From contig NTMA01000016.1 in the NCBI GenBank assembly GCA_002917075.1, positions 372,001-436,000 on the forward strand: a stretch of DNA of 64,000 nucleotides, read 5' to 3'. Origin of the DNA: Hawksworthiomyces lignivorus. Its lineage: Eukaryota; Ascomycota; Sordariomycetes; Ophiostomatales; Ophiostomataceae. Shown here piece by piece: positions 49,148 to 60,795 of this stretch; positions within the stretch are counted from its first letter, which is position 1; each line of letters begins with the position of its first letter. The notes below the pieces were generated by a model. That model did no database searches and had not been told where the DNA came from. It worked only from the letters and a program-made list of their open reading frames with translations. The position numbers and the translations under genes were made by a program.

Positions 49148-51646
49148 ATCCTGCTGCTCGCTGCTGCATATTCTCTCTTTTCTTTTGCCTCTCACCCGGT
49201 GTCGATCAGTTTTCTTCATTTTTTTGTGTTTTTTTTTTTCGCTGTATTTCTCATTCGCGTTCCTCTCTTCTTGCACATTTGTATTTTCTTTTTCTTTTCT
49301 GGATGGCCGCTGCCTGTCGCTTTGGTCGTACTCGCCTGCAGATCAGCCCCCTGCAATCATCTCTCAGAACGTGCAGGGCATCTGCGAGATGGATACTGTG
49401 GATACACAATGGCTGCAATGGTTGCATGGCTGCAATGGAGACATAATCCTCCTCTACAAACATTGGACGACGGCAAGTTCCAGAGGAGTGCCCGTGGCGC
49501 TCGATGGGTTCTCAGTAGTCGATTTGCTCGCCGGTGGAGAAAAGGCTTTAATGGGGCTGAACCAAACAACCCTTTCGGAGCAGACTCCATCGAATTTTAT
49601 TTATTAATTTTAGTTTTCTCTTTGTCTAATGCTTGTACAAAGTATACAGGGTAAATTTGCCCACAATTCCCAGAACAAAGCTGCGGAATTTGCCAAGATC
49701 TCGATTTCCACTTTACTGGCAGCGTGGTGTGTTTGTCGCCTATCTCGTCTAGTTTTGTCTCTGGCTCTCTGTGCCTCCTCTTTTTGCCCTTGGAGTGGTA
49801 GTGTGCGATGAAGCTGAACCCACGATGGAGCCCTGGATCCACATCTTCACTGCTGCTCATTGGAGGACGTTGGCTCAAACCAAGGAACAAGCTAGACAAG
49901 ATGCAAGAATGCCTCTAACAGAGGGAGGGCCACTGGATGTCTGGTTGAGCAGCACTCGCAGAGGGGAGGCGAAGGGGAAAAAAAAGAGCAGAGGGACACG
50001 CTTATGCGGGCAAAATAAGGCGAGGCAAAAAAAAGAAGAAAGGATTGTGGCTACGATTGACCAATATATTGGACTGCACTCTTCACAATGCTGCGTGCAG
50101 CAATTGCTTCTGCAACGGCATCACCGTTGCCCCCTAGATCGCACAGGTGGAAAAAGCTGAAGTAGCTCAGCCGCCTGTCATAGAGAATCCGGGGTTGAAA
50201 ATCGCCCTCCAAGCCCAGATTTCACATTACAAAGCGTTTACATCATCTGCTATAAGCGATCGTCAACTAGAGCCCCCTTTTGTGGCTTGAGGATTTCACA
50301 CTACTATTAATCGCAGATCCATTCCGTTTCTCTGCAAAAAAAAAACTTTCTGCAACATCTTGATATATATCGTAGCTCGTATATGTGAAGAGAATACTAG
50401 ACAAGAACAAGGAAAAAATAATAATAATAATAAAAGAACAGCAAAAAGAAGCATTAGGGCATGCTACACCTGGGATCGTGTTCCTTTTCGTGTTTTTGCG
50501 CCTGGTGAGCTGCTTGTTCTTAGCTCTGGAGAGCTGCGCTGGGCTTTTTCAGTCTTCAATGGAATTCTCCTTCCCTCCTTCGTTGCTTGTCAATCACCGT
50601 TGCTGTAACCATTCTTAAGACATCTACCGCATAGTTCACTATTTTTTTTTATATCTGGAGTTCTCTCTGTGGCTTTGTGTTCACTCAACAGATTGTCCTT
50701 TCTGCTTCGACTTCGCTTAGAGGTGTTTCCGGAGAGACATTAGGATTGGACTCCCTTCTTTTCCACACCCCCCTCCTACCCTTCCGTCCCCACCCTCTAA
50801 TACAGTCCCTGCCCCTGCCCAGTCATCCTAGCAAATAATGTGAATCTGGTGTGCGCCGGGGCACGTATTCGCCTGCATAAGACCGTCCTGGTGTGAGAGA
50901 AGTAGTGCCTGGCGTGCGAGTAAGAAATATGTGTATGCCTCTGCGTATCAAGCACACTTGGGCTGGATTGAGCCTACACCAGATAGACTAGGAAGCTCAC
51001 TCATCCTCCTCCACATACACCTCTTTCTCTGTAGGTCTAGCTAGGACGATACCCAGTGGAGACGATGTCTGGTTGCTTTCCGCCGTCCTACCAAACCCAC
51101 TCCTTGCTACCCTCTATCTCTTCAGCCCTCCTCCTCCCGTCTTATCGGTGCCTTGCCTTCTTGAACTTCAACTCTTGCCGTCTTCTGCTCCATAGGATTG
51201 TAAAAATTTTTTTTTCGTCTTTCTTTTTGAATTTGGGGAGTTTTGTGTTTTAGTCCTCTTCGTCGATCTCGGTTTCGCGGCACCTGTCAGCTCATCAATC
51301 TTTTGCTTGTTCTCTCTGCTCGGCGGCCCTGCTCGCTCACTGCAGGTCTCCTATTTGGTCTCAACTGCTTGCTTCCATAGGCCAGCTTCGAGACATACAC
51401 AACCATCTTCGCCCTCCCTGTTTACCCCTTTCCTGGTCTTCTTCTCACCTCCTTATTGGGTTCTGGCGTTGGACCCGACCATCAATGCCGAACCAACGCT
51501 ACCTCTCTTCCCGTCTGCCAGATGCCGACATTGTTCATCTGTATGACGTGTAAAGCAAGCCTTTTTTATATCTCAGTCTGACACGTCCTCTCTGCGGTCT
51601 TGACGTTTTTGGATCTCCGTAGAAACAGTATCGGCCTTTTGTCCTG
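41670..51646. other. About 10 kb gene-poor region and long leader upstream of the Clr5-domain gene
   Basis: I find no frame with a recognisable domain, consistent codon use or splice-joined continuation, and no tRNA or rRNA. The left two-thirds is mixed-composition DNA with short random frames. From about 48.5 kb the plus strand becomes pyrimidine-rich with few stops, typical of long fungal 5' leaders and promoters. Short upstream ATG frames (for example at 51056) occur near the right end. Most likely this is the regulatory region and long 5' leader of the downstream gene, perhaps with non-coding transcripts. Confidence 0.55.
49102..49146. repeat. (GA)n dinucleotide microsatellite
   Basis: About 45 bp of nearly pure AG/GA repeat with one interruption near its left end. 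It lies in non-coding leader DNA and is a candidate length-polymorphic site. Confidence 0.9.
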
Positions 51647-54600
51647 ATGTCTGCACCACACGAGCGCGCCAAAATCGATGCCAACCAGCCATCAGCACCG
51701 GAAGAGTATAGTGCGAGCAGTGAGGCGACGGATCATCCGCGCGGCAAGGACAAAGGCAAGATGTCAGCATCACCGCCGTCTTCGGACGACATCTCTGGAA
51801 ACGGCCGACGGCGTCAGTGGCAATGGGCCCGGTCAGCCGACTGGGATCTGCACCGGGCTCGCATCACGGAGCTGTACCGCGACCGCGGCCTGCACTTGGA
51901 CCAAGTCATCGATACCATGGCCAAGGAGCATGGATTCTATGCAAGGTAAGAGAAATCAGCTTGTCAAGTAGCAGTGAGATATGAATGGGGGAAGAGCAGA
52001 GGGAAAGAAAGAAAATCAGACGCAGAGGGAGCGGCCGAGCACGCTGTCTTTTCTCGAGCTAGTTTTTTATTTTTTTTCGCTGCTAACACAAGATGCTCGT
52101 TCTCATCAGCCCGCGGATGTACAAGACGCGCATCAGCAAGTGGGCGATTGATAAGAACTACAAGGCGGCCGACGTGGCGTGCATGCTACTGCTAAAGCGG
52201 CGGCGGCAAGCCGATGGCAAAGCGTCGTCGTTTATTTTGCGGGGCCGAAAGGTCGACTGGGCCAAGATTGAGCAGTATCTAAAGCGGGACTCGACGCTGC
52301 TGCGGCGCCTGGAGGCCGGGGATGACCTGCTAGACCTTGTGCCCGGCCACATTCAAAACTCGGGCATCATCTGCCGCACGCCCTCGCCGACGCCCTCGCC
52401 TTCGCCCATGCCGCGGCCACCCATGCTCCACCAGCATTCAGAGCCGCAGCACCAACACCAGCACCAGCACCAGCATCCGCACTCGCATTTTGTCGGGCAG
52501 CATTCGTCGGCGGCGATCCTGCCGTCTCAGGCGAACGTGGCCGTGGGTATGCCTTCGGCGTCGAACCACCACCACCCGAACATGCCGCTCCTGATGATTC
52601 CGTCGCAGCAGCCGCTGCATCAGCAAGGAGCCCACGCCGATAAGACGACGAACGGGCCACTGTCGTATATGCCGGGGGCAGCAGGCCATCCCATACACCG
52701 GCACATGTCCGTGCCGACGATCGTGCCGCCAGTACTAGGCAGTAACGGCGGCAGCGCAGTGGGTGACCATTACATGGCCAGCGGTCGACATAACAGCATA
52801 CACATCCCGCAATCGAACGGCGCGGCCTTTGGCGGTATTCCCGCGTTTGGCGGCGCCTACGGGGCGAACGTGGCCGGAGCGGTGGGCTTTCAGGCGTTTC
52901 AGGCGCCCATGTTCATGGCAGCGCCGCCGCCGCTCGCAGTGCCGCGGATGCCCGCTGCGCCGCCAGACATGCGGCTGCCTGAGGAGATTGTGCGGCTGAC
53001 GCGCGACTACTGCCTGGCGGCGTTTGACAAGGGTCTATGGGTAGAGTCGGCCAGCGGCGGCGGGGGCGACGCGCAGGTGCTGGGGGGCGCGAGGCCGGAG
53101 GCGACGCCAGGGCACTATATGTCGGCGCGGGCGGGCGCAGCGGGCGCGGCCAATGTGCAGGCGTGGGGGCGGGCGATCCGGCACGCGCAGCACCTGATCG
53201 GGGCGGGCCAGCAGGTGGCGGGGTTCGCGCGGGTGGACCAGTGCCTGGACTCGCTGAAGCAGCTGGTGCAGGACGAGGACCCGTCGCTGCTGTTCCACCT
53301 GCTGGGCAACACGGCCGGGCATACGCCGCTGCTGCAGGCGCTAGCCAAGAACCTGTGCAGCCACACGCGAAGCCTGGTGCACATTGTGCTCAAGTCGGCG
53401 CATCCGCTGGCGCGCATGTTTGACCGGCTGGACGCCGTGGCCGCGACCGACGCCCACTTTGAGGTGCTGCCGCTGCCCCTGCGCTGCATGGTGGACCTGT
53501 TCACGCAGCGCGAGGCCCAGCGCGAGGCGGCAGCGGCGGCGGCGGCGGCGGCGGCAGCAGCGCACGCGGCGCATTCGCAGCCGCCACAGCAGCCGTCTTC
53601 GTCGGTCGACCCGGCCGTCGACGGGCTGTGCGCGCGGTTTGCGCAGCTGCTACGGTGCAGCAGTATCAGCGGCGCCGGCGGTAACAGCGGCATAAATGGC
53701 GGCAGCAGCGGCGGCCACAGCCGTAACCACAGCTATAGCACGGCGGCGACAACGGTGTCTTCGACGACGGCGGCCTCGTCGCCGACGCGGCTGGACTCGC
53801 CCGCCACACTCTCGTTCCCGCCCCTGAGCACTTCGACGACTGCCACGACTGCACCCGCCACCACCGCGTCCTCCTCCTCCCCCTCGCCCTTCCCCTCGCC
53901 GCTCGGGCCCGCAGCGGCGTCCGCCGTCACGCGGCTAGACGCGCTATCGCCCGCGGCCAGCCTCGAGCTGCAGCGCATCCTCGACTACTTTGAGAACGCG
54001 CGCAACACGCACACCAAGCTGCGCTTCTACCATACCTACCTGGCCTACCTGGCCGAGCTGTCCGTCGCCGCCAACGACCGCCAGTCGCTCGCCGGCGGCG
54101 CCGGCGGCGGCCAGCCGCGCGAGTACCTCGCCTACGACGGCAGCAGCGGTAGCGGCGGCGGCGGCGACGGCGGCGACGGCGGCGACGGCGGCAGCAGCAC
54201 CGGCACCAGCAGCACCGCCACGACCAGCCCTGTCTACCAGAGCGCCTCCGCCATCTCTGCCGCAGCCGCGAATGCTGCTGCTGCTGCTGCGGGACCAGAC
54301 TCGTCGCACCATCTCCCCTGGCTGCCCTCGCCGCAGCACGAGCTCCCGGACGCCTCCGGCTCTACCTACCCCTTTCCCACCATGGCAGCAGCCGCTGCCC
54401 CGCCTTCGTCGTCTTCAGGATACTCGGGCTCGTCCTCCGCCGGCGCCACCCCCGACAGCCTATACGCGACCATGGCAGGCCCGCCGCCGCCGCTGGCCTC
54501 CGGCCGCCAGCGCAGCCTCGTCACGCTGCGCGAGCCGCGGCACTTTTACATCTTCAACGTGGACGTCATCGACGAGGCGGTCGCAAATGCGGGTTCTTCT

Positions 54601-54852
54601 GCTGCTGTCAGCACCGGCGACGCGGGTGCGGCATCGACCGCCACGTCCTCGCCCAGCACGCCCCTGGCGGCGGCGCTGCTGTCGACGGCCGCGATGCCGA
54701 CGATGCCGACAATGGCGGCAATGCACATGATGCCCCCTATGTCGGCGCTTGGTAGCAGCGCCATGGGCATGAGCGGCGGACCACCGCCGCACCCGCCGCT
54801 GTCTCTGAGCAAGGAGATGGAGGATATCGTTGGCATGGACGACTGGGTATAG
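51647..54852 (+). CDS. Clr5-domain protein, large low-complexity regulator (1013 aa, 2 exons)
   Basis: Exon 1 (51647-51945) and exon 2 (52110-54852) join in frame across a 164-nt intron. The join rebuilds the Clr5 domain (65-115): DWDLHRARITELYRDRGLHL, then EHGFYASPRMYKTRISKWAI, with a WAKIEQYL motif downstream. Clr5 is a fungal-specific, probably DNA-binding helical module. The rest is mostly disordered: Pro/Ser, an alternating Gln-His run (near 220), Ala runs, Ser/Thr and Gly-Asp repeats. A helical middle segment (about 400-600) includes RQHAQHLIGAGQQVAGFARV-like sequence and a KQLVQDEDPSLLFHLL motif. A plausible transcription regulator, although function is unknown. An in-frame ATG at 52093 inside the intron could give a shorter form without the first half of the domain. 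Confidence 0.87.
53520..53565. repeat. GCG/GCA trinucleotide repeat coding poly-alanine
   Basis: A run of GCN codons inside the Clr5-domain gene encodes about 12 consecutive alanines. A second GGC-GAC tandem repeat lies near 54150-54195. Such tracts vary in length between isolates. Confidence 0.75.
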
Positions 54853-55750
54853 CGAAGCAAGTGCCTCCCTCCCCACTCCCCGGCTGAGGAAGCAGGGGAA
54901 GGGCCAATAAGAGGCGCATTGACGATACTTTGGTGTCTTGGCTGGTCTCGCAGCGGGTCCTCCCAGCCCCCTTCTTGCCGATCTCTTTCTTCCGACTTTC
55001 TCGTCATAATGTCTCTCTCTTGGAGTTTTTGTTTTCTTTTCTCTTATTGTTTTCTCTTCTCGCATCGCATCAACATGCGCATTTTAGATAATATAAGGAA
55101 CCGGAGAGTTGAGGAAGAGCACCGCAGCAGGGATCGGATTTGGGACAGAGGATAAAAAATCTTATTTGTACTATTGGAGAGTATCAAGGGCAGGAGTCTC
55201 AAAAGGAGCATTGGATGGGCCGATTATTACAAAGGTAGACCAAAAGGGACCCGGATCAAAGGGATGTGTGTATTTCAACGAACGAGTGAGAGAGAGAGGC
55301 GAAATAGGTGAGGCACTGACTAGCAGGGCTTGAGCATTGTCGTCCGGTGGCATCTTTTTTATGTATTATATATGAACATAGGAAGCGGGAACGGCGCATC
55401 TTGACAGCAATATATAAAAGTGAATACATCGCTGTGTGCCCTATCATGCTTGTATGCGTCATGAGGCAAAAAATTTATGTCGTAACACCCGAGATCTACT
55501 ACACAGTATAGAAAACATTAAATGGACCCAGCCCCTCTTCTTTTACTTGGCAGAATGGACTTTGTAGAGTGGATTAGACGTTTATTCATATCCAAAGTGA
55601 CGCTTTTGCTGCTTGGATACTGGATTAAGATAGTAAGGCATATCTATATCCCTGCGCTGTATAGTTCCGTCCCTGCCAACAACGCCTCCGCGCCGTCCGA
55701 TCGAGAGACCAAGAGAGAGCTTCTTAGAGCTTCAGAGCTCTTCCATCTAG
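54853..55750. other. Convergent 3' region, Clr5-domain gene and oligopeptidase
   Basis: Two genes converge here and their 3' UTRs must share it. It contains TATATAT-like and AT-rich segments (55370-55420). I see no gene. Confidence 0.5.
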
Positions 55751-57979
55751 TCACGCAGTAATTCCGAGCTCCTTGTAGAAGGACTCGGCGCTGGGCTTGC
55801 GGCCCAGGAACTGCTCGAGCGTGAGCATCTCGTCCTGTGAGCCGCCCCGCTCTAACACGGTGTGGCGATACCGGCGGCCAGCCTTGCCGTCCATAGGGTT
55901 GAACCGGAAGACGGAGTAGAACATATCGGTCGAGTAGACCTGCGAGAATAGGTAGCCGTAGTAGCCGGCGTCGTAGCCGCCGATCAGGTGACCAAAGCCG
56001 GCCTGGCCGTTGCCCCAGTTGCTAGGACTATGTTAGACACCTGGACGTCATGAAAAGGGGGCGGAACAGACAGCATGGGGAAATGCAACATACCTAGGCT
56101 CGCCAAGCGCCTCGGGGCCCTTGATGCCTGAGATCTCGGCGCGCAGATCGTTGTATAGGCCACTGAGCTCGAGCTTCTCCAGCGTCTCATGGGAGGCGGG
56201 CGAATGCACGGTCATGTCGAAGATGCCAAAGTGCAGCTGGCGCAGGTTGAAGAGGGCGTCGTTGACGTGCTTGGTGGCGACCAGCTTCTCGACGAGAGCG
56301 TCGGGAATAGTGGCGCCGGTCTCGTAGTGGCTGCTGAGGGCCTTGATCTGGGCCGGCGACCAGCACCAATTCTCGAGCATCTGGCTAGGCGCCTCGACAA
56401 AGTCACGCACAGTTGAGGTGCCGTGGAAGCGCGCGTACTGGGTGCGACCGGACAGGTCGTGGATGCCGTGGCCTAGCTCGTGGAAGAGCGTGACGACCTC
56501 GTCATGCTTGAGCAGAGACGGCTTGGTAGGCGTGGGCTTGCTGAAGTTGCAGACCAGAGCGGTCGCCGGGTAGCGGCGCGTGCCGTTGGCCTGGCTGAAA
56601 CCGGGCTGCATGTTGAAGTTAGCGGCGTGGCCGTACTTGCCCTGGCGCGGGTGCAGGTCTAGATACAGGTAGCCGACGAAGTCGTTACCCTCGGACGCGT
56701 CGTCCCACACGCTGAAGACGATGACATCTTCATGCCAGACAATGTCTTCGGCCTTGCCGGTAGGGCTGACCCGCGCGCGGTCCTCGGGGCCGAGCTCGAC
56801 AAAGACGAAGCCGAAGATCTCCTCAAAGATCTTGAGCATGCCAGCGACGGTGGACCGCAGCGGGAAGTACTCGGCGATCTTGTTCTCGTCGATGCTGTAT
56901 TCTTTCTCGATCATTAGGCGGTCGTAGTAGCGGTGGTCCCAGAGATAGTAGTTGCCATCAAAGGGCAGGCCCAGGGCCTCGGTGTCGGCCTTCTTGAGGG
57001 CCAGCAGGTGGTCGATCTCGGTGACGCCGCCGGGGGCCAGGCGCTTGCGGAGGTCGGCCAGAAAGTCGTCGACGGTCTTGGTGGTCTTGGCCATCTTGTC
57101 TTCGAGCCGGAGAGCGGCATGGTTGGCGTAGCCGAGCATGCGGGCGGCTTCGTCGCGCAGAAGGACGGCCTCGCGGAAGAGGGCGACGTTCTCGATGCAC
57201 TTGTTCTCGTTGTCCACAAAGATGCGGCGGCGGGTGTCCGGGTTCTTGGCAAACTTGAGCGAGGGGAACAGGTCGGTGTACTTGAAGGACAGCTTGACTT
57301 TGCCAGCGTTGTCGCCCTCGCCCTTGTCGAGGGCGTCGACGACGTCGGCGGGCACGCCGTCGAGCTCCTCGCGCGTGAACCAGATGCCGCCGTTCTCCTC
57401 GTTCAGGTTCTTCTGGAAGGCAATCTGGATCTGGCTCAGGCGCTTCTTGATCTCCTTGAAGCGGTCGCGCTGCGGGCCGGCGGGCAGGCCGAGACCGTTC
57501 TTGATATAGCCCTTGTGGTCCCGGAAGAGGAGGCGAGCACTCTCAGGGTCGATGGTGTCCAGGGCGCTTGTGGCGCCGCCCGGGCCGTCGAGAGCCTCCT
57601 TGCCGCCGTAGGCCGTGACGACGGCGTCGACGACCTGGAAGACGTCCTCGCGCATGTTGCACTCGATGCTGAATTCATCCATGAGGCGTGTGGCCTCGGT
57701 GCTGGCGTCGCGCAGCTCGCTGTCGGCGGACACGTACTGGTAGAAGCCGAGGATGTGGGCGGACAGCGACGTGTCGTTCTCGTCGTCGGTCTGTGGGCGC
57801 ATGACGGCACTAAAAGTGGTCTTGCTGGCGTCGGCATTAGGCACGGGGACATCGGCCACGATCTTGTCGAGCACGGCACGTGTCTTATCGCAGATTGCCT
57901 TTGCATCCGCAACAATGCTCTCCTTGGTGCCGGTGAAGGTGGGCGGCGCCTGAGGCGGGTTCTTGTACTTGTCGGCCAT
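55751..57979 (-). CDS. prd1: M3-family metallo-oligopeptidase, thimet/saccharolysin type (718 aa, 2 exons)
   Basis: Exon 1 (57979-56094) and exon 2 (56021-55751) join in frame (72-nt intron). The zinc site HELGH (500-504; LFHELGHGIHDLSG) and the downstream FVEAPSQMLENWCW glutamate region are intact, so the enzyme should be active. Other family marks are NYYLWDHRYYDRLM, GYLYLDLHPRQGKYGHA, and in exon 2 GHLIGGYDAGYYGYLFS. It cleaves short peptides, including released targeting peptides, in the cytosol and possibly mitochondria. The chosen ATG gives MADKYKNPPQAPPTF, the normal cytosolic start of this family. The frame stays open 121 codons further upstream with no ATG, and the last part of that extension looks like a mitochondrial presequence. 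Confidence 0.93.
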
Positions 57980-58871
57980 GCTGGCGATGGGGGAGTTGGT
58001 AAAGATGGGTTGGTAGGAGGGAGCTGGCGTAGCCGGAGAGGCAAGAGTGGCGGTCGAAGAATACAACCCTTTTTGGAGCTGTTGCTGCTGTTGCTGCTTC
58101 TTGAGCTGGGTCAAGAAGGGGATCTGAGGCCTGAAGGAGCCGCTGAAGACTGCGGAAGACAGCCGGGGCACGACGCGGCTAGCCAGTGTGACGATGCAGA
58201 CGAAGACGAAGAGATATGTGAGGATGAGAAGAGAAGGCTTGCTTCTTCCTCTCTTAAGATGAAGGTTGGGGGGAGAAGAGGGAGCGGAGGGATCCAGGAT
58301 GAGGGGAAGCGGGGACGGGCTTATATGTAGAAAACGGAGCAAAAGAGGAATTGAGGAGATTATTTGTCAAGATGGAGCCAAAGAAAGCCAAAGAAAGAGA
58401 GAGAGAGACGATGCAATGGATGGGGGGAGGGAGGCAGTAAGACACGGGAAGAGGAAGGAGAGGCGGAAGGACAGCTGGAAGCGGCAGGAGCAGAGCAGCA
58501 TCAACAACCAGCAACTGCGGCAGCATGAAGAGCAGGAGCAGGTGAGGGGCGTAGCTGCCTTCTTTAGCGCAATGCGGGGACGGAATGAGGTGGCTGGCGG
58601 CTGGCTGGTTGGCAGGGCTAGTATGGCCAGGGCAGGCACGGCCCAGAACTGCCTATCTCTTTGACCACTAAATTATTATCCTTTTTGGGGGTCTACTTTT
58701 GACTTCTGTGTACTCGTACATACGTACATACGCACATACAATAAACCCTTTAAGCCTACAAGGGTTCGCGTGTGTCTCATACATACGGTAGTTACGCGAC
58801 AATTTACTGTAGAGAACACACATATTTCTGTCTCTAGCACTGCAAAACTATGTGAACCAACCGCCGCCCGT
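57980..58871. other. Divergent region between the oligopeptidase and transposase relic
   Basis: Read on the minus strand this is a pyrimidine-rich leader, with an in-frame extension of the oligopeptidase and a possible splice acceptor ending near 58150. A GA-rich tract lies at about 58394-58409, and CATACGTACATACG-type direct repeats at 58718-58736. Confidence 0.5.
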
Positions 58872-60120
58872 ATGGCAGGTAGAAAGCGAAAAGAAGCCTC
58901 GCTAGATGGCGATGGTGATGGCTTTGCGAAAAGGCCCTACCTAGTCTCAGAGTCGCCGTTGAGGCCACGACGCCGTCCATATTGCCCTACCTCCGAACGG
59001 ATACGTTTTCTGCCTTTCGATCGTGGTGTCTCGCCTGACCTCCCTCGCAGACTATTCGGTATCTTTTCAATGTTCTACCCTGGTGATATGGTTGATGAAT
59101 GGGCAAGATATATGAACAATCGATGTATCTCTACTCATAACCATGAAGGGCCGCTGGAAGACCACTCGTTACACAGCACGTGGGAGCCAACAAATAAAGA
59201 AGAGATTTTATTTATTCTTCGGTATTTTAATATACATGTCTTTTCACAGAACGTACTCGATTGATAATTATTGGGATACTTCACCATACAGTACAATTTA
59301 TTATACCGCCAAACTCATGACAAGAGAGCGTTTCTTGCAATTTCACCAACGGTTCTGCACCTGGGATACTTCAGAGCAATCGGATGCTTCAATTTTTGAC
59401 GAAACAAGTGGCTGGAGTGATCACATTCAACAGATCTCTGCTACATATTGGAAACCTTCGAATGTAAGATTTAAAGAAAAATTGGTGCCTTTCGGCGGCA
59501 GAGGTGACGATGTTGTCACTCTTGTCGACAAGCCAGTACCAATTGGGTACAAAGTCTGGATAATAGTAGATTCTGGATACTTGTTTAACTGGGCATTTCA
59601 TGCAGAAGGCAATGGTCCAGTCGACTACGACATACCAGAATATCCAGACTTGGCTCCCATGCAAGGGATTGTTGCTGGTCTTCTTAGCAAATTACCATCA
59701 CCGCCATCTCCCGAGTACGGATATCACTGTTTTATGGACAAACAGTTCTCTATCCCCGAACTCTTTGATTTACTGCGGGAAAGAAATATTGCCGCAACAG
59801 GTACTAAACGTCCAATACCTGTGACTAGTGGAGACTTTCAAACGGAAGAAAGAAGGAAACAAGGTGAACAAGCACTTCTCTACTCTTTTCTGTTAGAAGC
59901 TATGGTCACAGATACGCATCTTCTGCAACGACACGGTTGGGAAAGTCCTATCGCAAATCAGACCAAGTTTCGTGAACAATTACACAATGAGATCTTCGAG
60001 CTATTTGGCCAGCAAGGAGCACTTGGGGGGGTGCTTCACAATAAAACCACACCAAAACGTGGTGCACGAAACATACGTTTTCTGCTTTTTGCTCTTCACA
60101 GACGCGCAACACAGTGCTGA
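58872..60120 (+). pseudogene. piggyBac-like (DDE_Tnp_1_7) transposase, frameshifted relic
   Basis: The first frame starts at ATG 58872 and reads the conserved front (RIRFLPFDRGVSPDLP, then EEILFIL), stopping at 59264. The rest of the domain continues in another frame: GILIYMSFH, IDNYWDTSPYSTIYY, WSDHIQQISATYWKP, KVWIIVDSGYLFNW, and FMDKQFSIPELFDLLRERNI, then ends at 60120. The two frames meet at about 59210-59225, so one inserted or lost base breaks the gene. The region where piggyBac enzymes carry the first catalytic Asp (before the VRFxGR-like motif) reads NVRFKEKLVPFGGR and lacks it. The Asp of the FMDK motif is present. The C terminus is short and lacks the Cys-rich finger. Composition is AT-rich. 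Described as a broken copy only. Confidence 0.82.
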
Positions 60121-60795
60121 AGCAGTCACAGCTGCTGGGATCAATTGCTTTGTCAAGAATAAACAGGCGTTACTCCTTTTCTGTTCACTATAATTGTATG
60201 TATTTTTATGTACTTGTGCGTCTTTTACACAGGTTTTAGCCAATTCTTCGATCTGTTGGGAGAATATAAAAATTATTTAGTGCTCGAGATGGACGGATTG
60301 TTGGTGGTGGCGTAGTAAAAATCCGGCTATTGCTGTGAAGCACATACAATTAAACTTCGTCGATTGCATGTTATAGCTAGCAATTTAATCTTCGAGGCGC
60401 AGACCAAGCGATAAAAGCGCGTCTCGTATGGAAGGAGATCGTTGTGGCCAAAAGCGCGGGAAATGTGAAAAGAGTAACCGTTAACGGCAAAATCTTTTTG
60501 CCTAACGAATTTGCATGACGCTGTGCAACACTACAACTACTAGTGCAAGCGAAGCAGACACGGAGAGAAAGAGGAGAAAAAGTGTGAAAGATGGCTCGTT
60601 ATAGCCCAGAAAAGTCCCAAATTGTATTCGACGCATCGACCTAAGCAAATCAACGCCAGCCAGCCATGCTCCCTAAGTAGTGTGTTGTGTATAGTGTATT
60701 GAATCAGTTCCATAGACGCATCAGTCCAAACTCGGCATCATCCGAGGGCGGTGTCGTCTGCCCTCCTCTACTTCGTCCACTCCATCGCTTCCATT
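60121..60795. other. Intergenic DNA after the transposase relic
   Basis: It includes a further frame-shifted stretch (to about 60193) that may be decayed transposase tail, and the 3' flank of the light-chain gene. No clear terminal inverted repeats are seen. Confidence 0.45.

Noticed and set aside
48509..49654. 381-codon open frame on the plus strand
   Set aside because: It lies in pyrimidine-rich leader DNA with few stop codons. The translation is Phe/Leu/Ser/Pro low-complexity, includes an Arg-Glu run coded by the GA microsatellite, and has no domain.
50161..50207. tRNA-like stretch (TAGCTCAG, then GGTTGAAAATC)
   Set aside because: The spacing between the D-like and T-like parts is too short and no acceptor or anticodon stem forms.
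58740..58775. Possible piggyBac terminal repeat at TTTAAG
   Set aside because: The short inverted AACCCTTT/AAGGGTT pair has no matching copy downstream of the transposase relic, so an element boundary cannot be defined.
59222..59249. 28-nt GT...AG segment that would restore the transposase frame as an intron
   Set aside because: It is far shorter than any other intron here (at least 55 nt) and removing it would delete the conserved GILIYM segment, so a frameshift is the simpler reading.
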